From assembly GCF_009828855.1 (NCBI RefSeq), contig NZ_WUAG01000001.1, positions 1,302,001 to 1,366,000 on the forward strand: a stretch of DNA of 64,000 nucleotides. The letters are read 5' to 3'. Below, piece by piece: positions 16,916 to 24,910 of this stretch. Positions within the stretch are counted from its first letter, which is position 1. Each line of letters starts with the position of its first letter. The notes beneath the pieces are model-generated. The model did not search any database, was not told the origin of the DNA, and saw only the letters and a list, made by a program, of their open reading frames with translations. Source of the DNA: Psychromonas sp. L1A2 (GTDB lineage: Bacteria; Pseudomonadota; Gammaproteobacteria; Enterobacterales; Psychromonadaceae). Made by a program: the position numbers and the translations under genes.

Positions 16916-17614
16916 TTATTCAGCAGTGAAGATGATATCTCCGTAATAAGATTCTGCTTTTCCAGCACTGTTGTCGGTATCAGTCATAATGGCGATCACA
17001 TCAATATATTGGTAGGCCGCTAGGTTTTTTTTGTCGCTGCCTTTATCGCCAAATTGCTCAACTAGGTCCTGGAATACGTTGCGTTTTTCATTATACCAAT
17101 GATCTACTTTTGCTTGTTTGCCTCGCACCGCAACCATTTTTACTTTGTCGCCTATGAAAGCATTATCCCAAACTTCACCTTCACTTTGGTTACTTGACCA
17201 GACATAGCTTAAACATTTACTGTTCCAAATTTTAAACCCACCGTCAATAACAACATAAACCCGTGCGACGTAATCATCACCACTTTTACTTTTTTCATCT
17301 AATCCAGTGAATTTATTTTTGGTTAGCCAAGTCCAATTGATATAAGGCGTTTTTAATAAATCTATTTTCTTTTTTAACACCAATCCTGATGCTGAGTTAT
17401 TACTTTGAGCCTTTAAAACTTTACGATTATCATATTCAACAAGGTTATAAGTTGACTCACCTTCAAATGATTCACTTTCCCAGCTATTAATACCATTTGT
17501 TTCCAGTGAGGTGACATTGACTGATGCATTGACGTTGAAAGTAAGCACTATATTAACGGCTATTATCAGTTTAATTAACTGAGATAAAAACGGAACTGTT
17601 CCTCTAAATAACAT
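16916..17614 (-). CDS. DUF3047 periplasmic protein
   Basis: 232 residues with an N-terminal signal segment (LIKLIIAVNIVLTFNVNA). The mature part matches my memory of DUF3047: LKAQSNNSASGL, INWTWL, DDYVARVYVVIDGG, LSYVWSSNQ and a late AYQYIDVIAIMTDTDN with GDIIF at the end. This is a beta-sandwich-like family common in marine gammaproteobacteria with no known activity. The start is ATG after AGAGAAAA. It is 45 bases upstream of ghrB on the same strand. No catalytic residues can be named. Confidence 0.78.
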   Translation of the reverse strand: MLFRGTVPFLSQLIKLIIAVNIVLTFNVNASVNVTSLETNGINSWESESFEGESTYNLVEYDNRKVLKAQSNNSASGLVLKKKIDLLKTPYINWTWLTKNKFTGLDEKSKSGDDYVARVYVVIDGGFKIWNSKCLSYVWSSNQSEGEVWDNAFIGDKVKMVAVRGKQAKVDHWYNEKRNVFQDLVEQFGDKGSDKKNLAAYQYIDVIAIMTDTDNSAGKAESYYGDIIFTAE

Positions 17615-17873
17615 TGGTTTTCTCTTTCAATAGAATTTGTTGAACGGTCATAATAACGCTGAATAAAGTTAAATGACAATAAGTTGTCGATCTTGGAAAT
17701 AGCACTGATAACAAAAAGTCTTTAACAGTGTATTTGATTACATCAATTTTTAAAGGAAGGACGTTAGTTTGTAAAATGGATATTTAAGTACTTTTTGAAA
17801 ACTATCATCTTTTCATTCAGGCGGGTGAGTGGTGCTAAATTTAACTCTGCACCACTATTTTTTACAGGAAAGT

Positions 17874-19070
17874 TTATGCTGGAACAGTTAATTTCTTTTT
17901 TGCATTTAACTGCATATAGCTTAATACCCACATTATGAAGCCACCGAAGAATAAAACTGCGGCGACATAACCCGTTTGGTTAGGTTGTGCTCCTTGTGCA
18001 ATTGCCATTCCACCAACCCAAGGTCCAATTGCATTGGCTACATTAAAAGCACATTGAACCAATGCACCGATCATCGCGTGACCATCTGGTGAAACATCCA
18101 TTAATAATGTTTGGATTAAGGTGGCTAAACCAATGCTACAGCCGATTAAGAAAATAACGGCATATAGCAACCAAATATTATGGCTTGCATTAACGTAAGC
18201 GATAGCAAATATAATGGTACAAATTAAACAAATACCTGTCGCTTTAATTGCCGATACATCAGCTGCCTTACCTAAAAAATAATTGCCTAAAGTACAGCCA
18301 ATGCCAAACATGACCATGGCAATTGAGATGGTATAAGCGGGCGTTTGTGTGACATCTAAAATAGTGTCTGCGATATAAGTATAAATACAAAATACGCCAC
18401 CAAAACCAATGATCACTATGCCTAAAATCGACCAAACAAGTTTATCTTTTAATACACTAAATTCATTAAGTAGGTTAGATGGTTTTCTGTTATCAATATT
18501 TGGAACTATTTTATAAACAAAGACTAAAGCAATAAGTGATAAAATAGACGCCCCTGCTAAGCAATAACGCCAGCTGAGGTTTTGTCCAACTAAAGTTACT
18601 ATAGGTACTCCAACAATAGTGGCGATGGTTAACCCCATAAAAATTTTAGACATAAATGCAGATCGTTTTCCTTTTGGAGCAATATCAGCTGCTAAAAGAA
18701 TTGCTGCACCAAAGTAGGCGCCGTGAGGTAACCCACTTAAAAAACGAAATAAAATCAATTGATTTAACGAGTTTGAAAGGGCACTTAAACCATTAGCAAT
18801 AAACATTAACGTTAAAAATATTAATAATGCTTTACGTTTACGCATATTCGCGGTGGTCAGCATTAAAATAGGGGCACCTACAACAACCCCCATAGCATAA
18901 GCGCTAATAGCATAGCCTGACTGTGTTGGTGTCACGTTAAATGTGTCACTGATTAGAGGTAGCATAGGCATCATTGAAAATTCAGTCAGGCCTAAAATGA
19001 AAGTCCCTAATGCTAAGACAAACATAATCGCGACGCGGTTTGTTGGTTGAGGTAAGTGATCTGACGTCAT
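17874..19070 (-). CDS. AraJ-like MFS transporter
   Basis: 398 residues, twelve predicted membrane spans. FILGLTEFSMMPMLPLI at the first helix and LSGLPHGAYFGAAI at the fourth are typical of the AraJ/Cml/arabinose-efflux group, and GYAISAYAMGVVVGAP is the motif-B/C region of drug-proton antiporters. These proteins export sugars, chloramphenicol-like drugs or metabolites; the natural substrate here is unknown. AAGGATAATT precedes the ATG. The gene has long spacers on both sides and no obvious regulator beside it. Confidence 0.87.
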   Translation of the reverse strand: MTSDHLPQPTNRVAIMFVLALGTFILGLTEFSMMPMLPLISDTFNVTPTQSGYAISAYAMGVVVGAPILMLTTANMRKRKALLIFLTLMFIANGLSALSNSLNQLILFRFLSGLPHGAYFGAAILLAADIAPKGKRSAFMSKIFMGLTIATIVGVPIVTLVGQNLSWRYCLAGASILSLIALVFVYKIVPNIDNRKPSNLLNEFSVLKDKLVWSILGIVIIGFGGVFCIYTYIADTILDVTQTPAYTISIAMVMFGIGCTLGNYFLGKAADVSAIKATGICLICTIIFAIAYVNASHNIWLLYAVIFLIGCSIGLATLIQTLLMDVSPDGHAMIGALVQCAFNVANAIGPWVGGMAIAQGAQPNQTGYVAAVLFFGGFIMWVLSYMQLNAKKKLTVPA

Positions 19071-19275
19071 AATTATCCTTTAAACGGGATTATTACTTAG
19101 GACATTCATTTATCGATAGGGCGTATTGTGCCGAACTCAAATATTAGAATGTTAATAGTAATGATGAAATAAAGACTGCATGTTAATTCTAAATGTGATC
19201 TTAGTCACTTATAACTTTTGTTAATTTTAGTGATTTTAACTATGTTCAATTTATAAATAGCTTTTTGAATTGTTA

Positions 19276-19495
19276 TACCGATTATATTAAATAAGAGATC
19301 TACATTTTGCACAGGAAAAATAGCTTAGATTAAGGCGTAAATTGAGCCTTTTGAAGATTAACTTCGTTAATCGTCTATCGGAGAATTAACCAAAAGAGTT
19401 TGATGCTTTAATGGTTGCTCCCTTTGCGAAATTTACAACGAAGCAATAAGTTATTTTAACCAGTAAAATAGAACAATTAATTAGTGTGATTGGTA
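19276..19495 (+). mobile_element. MITE-like family 1 element, complete 220-bp copy
   Basis: Starts TACCGATTATATTAAATAAG and ends TTAGTGTGATTGGTA, flanked by TTA at 19273-19275 and 19496-19498. Best intact example of the longer form, with the AACTTCGTTAATCGTCTATC block and the CGAAATTTACAACGA block. It lies directly before the PAS/EAL pseudogene, where it may have displaced that gene's start. The rest of 19071-19500 holds only promoter-type AT-rich DNA for the divergent MFS gene. Confidence 0.88.
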
Positions 19496-19503
19496 TTAAA
19501 TTG

Positions 19504-20275
19504 AGCACGTTAAAAATTAAAGAAAAAAGGTTTTTAACGTCTATTTGGGTGTATTACATTGACCAATCAAAAATTGTTTGGGCAAATATTGCTTCACTTA
19601 AATTATGGAATAGTCCATGTCTCGATGAATTATTAAATAGAAATTTAAAACTGGCCAGTCAGAGGTAATAAAAGAGAATCTATTAATTTATAAGCTTGTA
19701 TTTCAAGGAGGGGGGTGTGATTAACGAACTCTGGTGATTTCATCCTAAAGGAGAAGAGGTTCAAGCATTTTGTCATTTTTCTGGTTTATCTTTATCAAGA
19801 TCCAAATCTTGTCGATACTATATTACAACAACTTAACGAGCATAATCTGCAACCTAAAGACATTAATATAGAGCTGACTGAAAGAGTACTCTTTACTGAG
19901 ATAAAAGACCAAAATAATTCATTAAGAAGACTCGTAGAAAATGACATTAATATCAGTATTGATGATTTTGGAACGGGCTTCTCATCGCTTGCATATTTAC
20001 ACAATATTCCGGCTACAACCGTAAAAGTAGATAAATCATTCCTCGAAAGTATCAATAATAACACTGTCACTCGTGAATGTATTAACCGAATAGTTAGCAC
20101 CCTTGGTATGAAAAGTTTAATAGAAGGTATTGAAACTGAGGAACACGCTAACATTTTGTTTTCTTTAGGCTTTAATATACAGCAAGGTTATTTTCATGGT
20201 CGACCTAAGCCTTTAGCGCATTATGTAAAAAGTGTAAAATGTACTGCACTAAAAGAAGATTCATTCATTAATTGA
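19504..20275 (+). pseudogene. broken PAS-(GGDEF)-EAL signalling gene
   Basis: No intact frame spans this stretch. Frame 1 gives a PAS-like start (IWVYYIDQSKIVWANIASL, then LKLWNSPCLDELL) that stops at 19668. The same frame resumes near 19723 as NELW-stop-FHPKGEEVQAFCHFSGL, a PAS end. From 19799 another frame gives 158 residues of EAL domain without a start codon: NIELTE, SIDDFGTGFSSLAYL, VKVDKSFL, EGIET, QQGYFHGRPKP. The GGDEF domain and the start of EAL are gone. A former c-di-GMP enzyme, now dead through stops, deletions and a frame change. Confidence 0.85.
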
Positions 20276-20304
20276 CTATTGTAAACTAGCTTTATGAACT
20301 TAAA

Positions 20305-20730
20305 TTAACATCTTTTATTGAAAAGTGTTGTGTTAGCGATCGCCATCCCACAAAGCATACTCACGATAAACAAATAAAGAGATAAAGAACCACTGCCAAT
20401 ACTGCTCATTGCCGGACCAGGGCAGATACCAACCAAACCCCAACCAATACCAAAAATGGTTGCCCCTATTAGTAAATTTCCGTCAACCTTAGTATTATTT
20501 GACCAGTTAAATTTTTCCCCATTTATTGCATGACTGCGTTGTTTAATAAAAAAATGATAACAAGGTGTAAATACGGCTAGAGCACCAATAATAACTAATG
20601 CGAGGCTAGGATCCCAAGAACCCATCACGTCCAAAAATCCGATGACTTTAGTCGGGTCTACCATATTCGAAATAATCATCCCTGTACCAAATAATATTCC
20701 TGAAATTAAAGAGATGATAGTTTTAAGCAT
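20305..20730 (-). CDS. YeeE/YedE-family membrane protein, second half
   Basis: 141 residues from the ATG at 20730, with GGGAG eight bases upstream; the longer frame to 20856 overlaps the partner gene and is not real. Four hydrophobic spans. SGILFGTGMIISNMVDPTKVIGFLD and GWGLVGICPGPA are the family's conserved stretches (as pieces: GTGMIISNMVDPTKV, GICPGPA), with the Cys in GICPGPA placed as in thiosulfate/sulfur carriers. It begins two bases after the stop of the first half, so the two make a split YeeE/YedE transporter, probably for thiosulfate or sulfane sulfur. Confidence 0.88.
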   Translation of the reverse strand: MLKTIISLISGILFGTGMIISNMVDPTKVIGFLDVMGSWDPSLALVIIGALAVFTPCYHFFIKQRSHAINGEKFNWSNNTKVDGNLLIGATIFGIGWGLVGICPGPAMSSIGSGSLSLYLFIVSMLCGMAIANTTLFNKRC

Positions 20731-20732
20731 GA

Positions 20733-21149
20733 TTAAACTCCCACATGTAAACGAAGAAAAACAACAAATGCTGCGACGCCGATAAAAACGCAGGTTGCAA
20801 TAATTGAACGTGTAGAAAAGCGGCCAATACCAACAATACCATGGCCACTTGTACAACCATTTCCTAAGCGGGTGCCAAAGCCAACTAATAACCCTGCAAT
20901 AATAAAGACTAATGGTTGGCCTGATAACTCAGGTAATTCAATGGAAAAAGGACTTAACAATAAAATACTCGACGCCATCCCTATTATAAAAAATAAACGC
21001 CATAAAAAATCACCTTTTTTTGGTGTTAGTAATCCGTTTAAAATACCACTTATCCCTGCGACTTTTCCTGAAAACAACATTAATAATGTAGCGGATAGGC
21101 CTAATAAAGCACCGCCCATTAAAGATGTCCAAGGGGTAAAATTTTCCAT
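20733..21149 (-). CDS. YeeE/YedE-family membrane protein, first half
   Basis: 138 residues from the ATG at 21149, chosen because GGAG lies eight bases upstream of it; an ATG at 21167 is possible. Four spans. GKVAGISGILNGLL and GFGTRLGNGCTSGHGIVGIGRFS (pieces: GTRLGNGCTSGHG) are the YeeE/YedE signature, with the Cys that carries sulfur. It is part of the operon arsR-like, yeeE half 1, yeeE half 2. Beside a CoA-disulfide reductase/rhodanese this points to sulfane-sulfur import or detoxification at the inner membrane. Confidence 0.9.
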   Translation of the reverse strand: MENFTPWTSLMGGALLGLSATLLMLFSGKVAGISGILNGLLTPKKGDFLWRLFFIIGMASSILLLSPFSIELPELSGQPLVFIIAGLLVGFGTRLGNGCTSGHGIVGIGRFSTRSIIATCVFIGVAAFVVFLRLHVGV

Positions 21150-21180
21150 ATCACTGACTCCATACATTAATCACAATAAA

Positions 21181-21510
21181 TCATTCTTCTGGTTGATAAT
21201 CAGACGATAAACTAGGGCAGAAGGCTTGTTGCATTGCTTTTAATAATATATTCACGCGTTCATCTGCTAGTGAATAAAAGACTAGTTGCGATTCTTTTCT
21301 CACTTTAACTAACTCATTTTTTCTTAAAACACTTAAATGTTGAGAGAATGCTGACTGGCTTAATTGGGTATGTTCGCGTAACTCAGCGACACCCATCTCA
21401 CCTTCAGATAATAAACACAACACGACCATTCGGTCTTTGTGAGCCATTAATTTAAGCAGAGCACTTGCTTCACCCGCATTTTCATGAATCATTGCTAATT
21501 TATTTTTCAT
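21181..21510 (-). CDS. ArsR-family regulator of the BigR/SqrR persulfide-sensing type
   Basis: 109 residues, a winged-helix ArsR/SmtB protein. The recognition region is LREHTQLSQSAFSQHLSVL. Two Cys stand at 32 (VVLCLL) and 98 (QAFCP), the positions of the dithiol pair that senses sulfane sulfur in BigR and SqrR; the metal-binding Cys box of ArsR (CVC) is absent. It heads the yeeE operon with 31 bases to the next gene and is divergent from the CoA-disulfide reductase. It likely represses both in the absence of persulfide. GAGG precedes the ATG. Confidence 0.83.
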   Translation of the reverse strand: MKNKLAMIHENAGEASALLKLMAHKDRMVVLCLLSEGEMGVAELREHTQLSQSAFSQHLSVLRKNELVKVRKESQLVFYSLADERVNILLKAMQQAFCPSLSSDYQPEE

Positions 21511-21629
21511 GTTTTAATCCTCTTTAATAATGATGATATTACATTCATTTTTCATCTTATCAAATATAATTTAGATTTTTCTTTATTAGTTTTAGTTATA
21601 TTAGGTGTGGGTAAATTAGTTTTTTATGT

Positions 21630-21645
21630 ATTAGATTTATCTAAT
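21630..21645. promoter_or_regulatory. candidate operator of the persulfide island
   Basis: ATTAGAT-TT-ATCTAAT is a perfect 7-bp inverted repeat in the middle of the 265-base divergent spacer, with a half-like TTTAGATTTTTCT at about 21570. AT-rich palindromes of this kind are bound by BigR-type repressors. The link to the neighbouring ArsR protein is inference. Confidence 0.5.
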
Positions 21646-21736
21646 TTAGTTTGTTATGGTTTTAATTAGTCATTTATAGGAACACATTAAGTTATTTTTT
21701 AATGTGTTGTTCTTATTTTGAAATTGAATCAAGAAC

Positions 21737-21757
21737 GGCACTGGGGTGCCATTTTTA
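21737..21757 (+). terminator. leader hairpin before the CoA-disulfide reductase gene
   Basis: GGCAC-TGGG-GTGCC followed by ATTTTTA, ending 18 bases before the start codon and 6-10 bases before the GGAG RBS. It has the form of a small terminator and may attenuate or shape the leader. Confidence 0.35.
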
Positions 21758-21775
21758 TATTAATTTGGAGTCAAT

Positions 21776-23434
21776 ATGTCTAAAAAAATACTAATTATTG
21801 GTGGTGTTGCTGGTGGCGCTTCCGCTGCTGCAAGAGCACGTCGTTTAGATGAAACCGCTGAAATCATTATATTAGAACGAGGGCCACATATTTCATTCGC
21901 TAATTGTGGTCTGCCGTATCATATCAGTGGGGAGATTGAATTAAGAGAAGCGTTACTTTTACAGACCCCGAAAAGTTTTAAGAAGCGATTTAATGTAGAT
22001 GTCCGTGTACAAAATGAAGTCTTAGCGATTAATAAAGAAGAAAAATTTATTCATATTCAGAATACTCTGACAAATGAACAATATACTGAAACTTATGATG
22101 TGCTTATTTTAAGTCCTGGGGCGAGTCCTTTTATTCCACCTATTTCAGGGATTAATAACCACCTAACGCATTCTTTGAGAAATATACCTGACATGGATGC
22201 CATTATGGCTTCAATTGCACAGAATAAACCTCAACATGCGACCGTTTGCGGTGGTGGTTTTATTGGTTTAGAAATGGCAGAAGCACTTCGCCACCGTAAA
22301 ATTGACGTCACATTAGTTGAACTTGCTCCTCAAGTGATGGCACCGGTTGATATTGAAATAGCGAATATGTTACATGATGAATTAGAGGCTCATCATGTTG
22401 AGTTAAAACTAGGTAAGGCCTTAAAAGAAGTCGCTTTATGCGAAGAAACTGATCGCACTTTATCTTTAACATTAAATGATGGCACCCAGTTTCAAACTGA
22501 CTTGTTGATTATGGCGGTAGGCGTAAAACCTGAGACCTCTTTAGCAATGAAAGCAGGGTTAGAGATTGGTGAATTAGGTGGTATCAGAGTCGATGAGTAT
22601 ATGCGTAGCAGTGATCCTTGTATTTTTGCGGTAGGTGATGCTATTGAAACTCTGGACTTTGTAACAGGTGAAGCAATGCTCGCGCCGTTAGCTGGACCTG
22701 CCAATCGACAAGGTCGTTTAGCGGCTAATGTTATATTTGGATCCACGGAAACCTATAAAAAAACACAAGGTACAGCGATTTGTAAGGTATTTGATTTAGC
22801 CGTTGCTTCTACAGGGTTAAATGAAAAAACCTTAATACGTAAAGGAATAGTCTATGAAAAAGTGTATGTCCATGCAGCCAGTCATGCTGGTTACTACCCA
22901 GGTGCGCATCCTGTTACGTTAAAATTATTATTTAATCCTGATACAGGCGCTATTTTAGGTGCTCAAGCGGTAGGAAAAGAGGGGATTGACAAACGTATTG
23001 ATGTTATTTCTGTCGCACAAAGAGCGGGGTTAAGTGTCTTTGATCTTCAAGATCTTGAGTTATGTTATGCGCCACCTTTTGGCTCTGCGCGTGATGTTGT
23101 CAATCAGGCTGGCTTAGTGGCATCTAATGTGATGAAAGGCGATGAATTTATTTTTCATACTGAATCCTTAAATTGTCTTTCTGAACAACAGATTTTACTG
23201 GATGTTCGTACTGAAGCAGAGGTGACGAAAATGGGCTTGATTCCAGGAGCGATTAACATTCCAGTCGATGAACTTCGTTCAAATTTATATAAACTCGATC
23301 AAAGCAAAGAAATTTTAGTCTATTGTCAAGTTGGTGTCCGAGGACATGTTGCTGCACGATTATTAACTAACTTAGGTTATATGGTGAAAAATATGACGGG
23401 AGGTTTTAAAACTTGGAAGCTAGTCACTCGCTAA
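21776..23434 (+). CDS. CoA-disulfide/persulfide reductase with C-terminal rhodanese domain
   Basis: 552 residues. Residues 1-445 are a FAD/NAD(P) pyridine nucleotide-disulfide oxidoreductase: IIGGVAGGASAAARARR at the start, redox Cys44 in SFANCGLPYHI (the CoADR signature), VCGGGFIGLEMAEAL for NAD(P), and FAVGDAIE late. Residues about 460-552 are a rhodanese domain with active Cys517 in YCQVGVR. This fusion (CoADR-Rhd, also called NADH-dependent persulfide reductase in Shewanella) reduces CoA persulfide or polysulfide to H2S. GGAG precedes the ATG. It is divergent from the BigR-like regulator and sulfur transporter. Confidence 0.93.
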   Translation: MSKKILIIGGVAGGASAAARARRLDETAEIIILERGPHISFANCGLPYHISGEIELREALLLQTPKSFKKRFNVDVRVQNEVLAINKEEKFIHIQNTLTNEQYTETYDVLILSPGASPFIPPISGINNHLTHSLRNIPDMDAIMASIAQNKPQHATVCGGGFIGLEMAEALRHRKIDVTLVELAPQVMAPVDIEIANMLHDELEAHHVELKLGKALKEVALCEETDRTLSLTLNDGTQFQTDLLIMAVGVKPETSLAMKAGLEIGELGGIRVDEYMRSSDPCIFAVGDAIETLDFVTGEAMLAPLAGPANRQGRLAANVIFGSTETYKKTQGTAICKVFDLAVASTGLNEKTLIRKGIVYEKVYVHAASHAGYYPGAHPVTLKLLFNPDTGAILGAQAVGKEGIDKRIDVISVAQRAGLSVFDLQDLELCYAPPFGSARDVVNQAGLVASNVMKGDEFIFHTESLNCLSEQQILLDVRTEAEVTKMGLIPGAINIPVDELRSNLYKLDQSKEILVYCQVGVRGHVAARLLTNLGYMVKNMTGGFKTWKLVTR

Positions 23435-23473
23435 CATCTTACAATAAATTCATACAATAAATTAGTCCTCTAA

Positions 23474-23541
23474 ATAAGCGAAAAAGCATTTATTAAGAAA
23501 GCGCTTTTACAAGGAGCCTTCTTATTTTCTGATTCGCTTAT
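23474..23541. repeat. long imperfect hairpin with alternative pairings
   Basis: ATAAGCGA (23474-23481) pairs with TCGCTTAT (23534-23541). Inside, TAAGAAAG (23494-23501) can pair with CCTTCTTA (23517-23524), and AAAAGC near 23483 could instead pair with GCTTTT near 23503. It follows the reductase gene and may be its processing or termination signal. Confidence 0.4.
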
Positions 23542-23559
23542 ATTTGAGTTATTTAATTA

Positions 23560-23585
23560 ATGTGGTTGGTATAACCACATTTTTA
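23560..23585 (+). terminator. hairpin terminator downstream of the reductase gene
   Basis: ATGTGGTT (23560-23567) pairs with AACCACAT (23573-23580) over a five-base loop and is followed by TTTTTA. The remainder of the 23435-23875 spacer shows no gene. Confidence 0.6.
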
Positions 23586-23875
23586 GCCATAAACCATCAC
23601 TATCTGGCAATAAAATATTTACTTATCAAGTGTATTTGAAAATAGCTTGTTTACTCATTTATTGATATGCCGACTTACCATCTCATCGATCTGAACTTTC
23701 TTAAAAATGGTTTTATCCTAGTAAATTAATTAAGTGTATTATGGTCAAAATCATCAATAATTATAAATTAAGTTTTATAATTTAATCGTCTTTAATTTGG
23801 CTCAGTGAGTCTGTTTAATCTATTGCCTATAAGGCGACTTATTTCTGTATCAAAGAGTATTTATTGGAGCAACTT

Positions 23876-24823
23876 GTGTCGATTACTAATCAGTTAATGT
23901 TATTTATAGATGTTGTACAGCAAGGATCATTTGCTAAAGCTGCCGCCATTCACGATATGGATAACTCATCATTATCTAAGCAAATTAAAAAGTTAGAAAC
24001 GACATTAGGGGTACAATTACTTAACCGTTCTACGCGTTCATTTTCTTTAACCTCGGCGGGCGAAGAAATATTAATTCAGGCGCATACCTTAGTCGATACG
24101 CTTAATGACATTAAAAGTACGGCTGATTCTTATCAATCTCAACCAAAAGGTATGTTGCGTATTACTTCTGGTATATTTTTTGGACAGCAGTATATTCAGC
24201 CTGCTATTAATCAATTTATGCAACAGTATCCGCATGTAAAAATAACACTTATGTTAGATGATAAAAGAAGCGATATTATTGGAGACCATTTTGATTTAGC
24301 TTTTCGAATCGGTAAATTAAATGATTCAAATTTAATGGTTAAGAAAATCGCTAATGCACATTTTGCGTTAATTGCTTCACATGATTTTGTTGCTCAATAT
24401 GGATTACCTACAACACCAGAAGAGTTGATTGCTTTACCTGCTATTATTTACGGAAATGGAGATGTCAGTCTGGATCAAATAAAAGTGAGTGAACAACCAC
24501 ATGGCGAACTAATGAAAACCTTTAAGATAAAAGGAAATTATAAAGTCAGTGATGTACGCGCGATGATGGATGCAGTACAAGCAGGAGTAGGCTATGCGAT
24601 TATTGATTTATTTAACTTAGAAAAACCAATAGAAGAAATGGGATTATTAACACTATTAACCGATTATAAACTGTCGACGATGGATACTGGAATCTATGCG
24701 CTTTACCCACACCGAAAACAAACACCTCTAGTCAGTGAGTTTATAAAAACAGTTCAGGAATATATAGGAACGCCAGCTTTTTGGGTTAAACATGTGCCCA
24801 ATTATAAACAGATGTATCAATAA
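23876..24823 (+). CDS. LysR-family transcriptional regulator
   Basis: 315 residues from the GTG at 23876, which has GGAG six bases upstream; the TTG at 23864 overlaps this RBS. The helix-turn-helix covers residues 10-65 (FIDVVQQGSFAKAAA, then SSLSKQIKKLETTLGVQLLNRST). The rest is the usual ligand-binding domain, close to the CrgA/DsdC-like group that ends with a long C-terminal helix. It is convergent with a zinc-type alcohol dehydrogenase-like gene, separated by a shared terminator, so its target is not given by position. Effector unknown. Confidence 0.88.
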   Translation: MSITNQLMLFIDVVQQGSFAKAAAIHDMDNSSLSKQIKKLETTLGVQLLNRSTRSFSLTSAGEEILIQAHTLVDTLNDIKSTADSYQSQPKGMLRITSGIFFGQQYIQPAINQFMQQYPHVKITLMLDDKRSDIIGDHFDLAFRIGKLNDSNLMVKKIANAHFALIASHDFVAQYGLPTTPEELIALPAIIYGNGDVSLDQIKVSEQPHGELMKTFKIKGNYKVSDVRAMMDAVQAGVGYAIIDLFNLEKPIEEMGLLTLLTDYKLSTMDTGIYALYPHRKQTPLVSEFIKTVQEYIGTPAFWVKHVPNYKQMYQ

Positions 24824-24853
24824 AGCCGCCTCATTAATTATTAATAGAAAAAG

Positions 24854-24882
24854 AAAAAAGAGCGACTATTTAGCTCTTTTTT
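24854..24882. terminator. bidirectional terminator between lysR and the oxidoreductase
   Basis: AAAAAAGAGC and GCTCTTTTTT form a perfect 10-bp stem with a nine-base loop, giving T runs on both strands between two convergent genes. Confidence 0.9.
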
Positions 24883-24910
24883 CAATAAAATTAAGAAAGA
24901 AAAATTGTTA

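Noticed and set aside
17190-17205. TTGACCAGACATAG, a half-site of the RutR palindrome
   Set aside because: Only one arm is present and it lies inside a coding region; similar single arms at 19560, 20505 and 52510 were rejected for the same reason.
20734-20856. Upstream extension of the second YeeE/YedE half
   Set aside because: The extension is Trp/Tyr/Cys-rich shadow of the first half read in another frame; the ATG at 20730 has an RBS.
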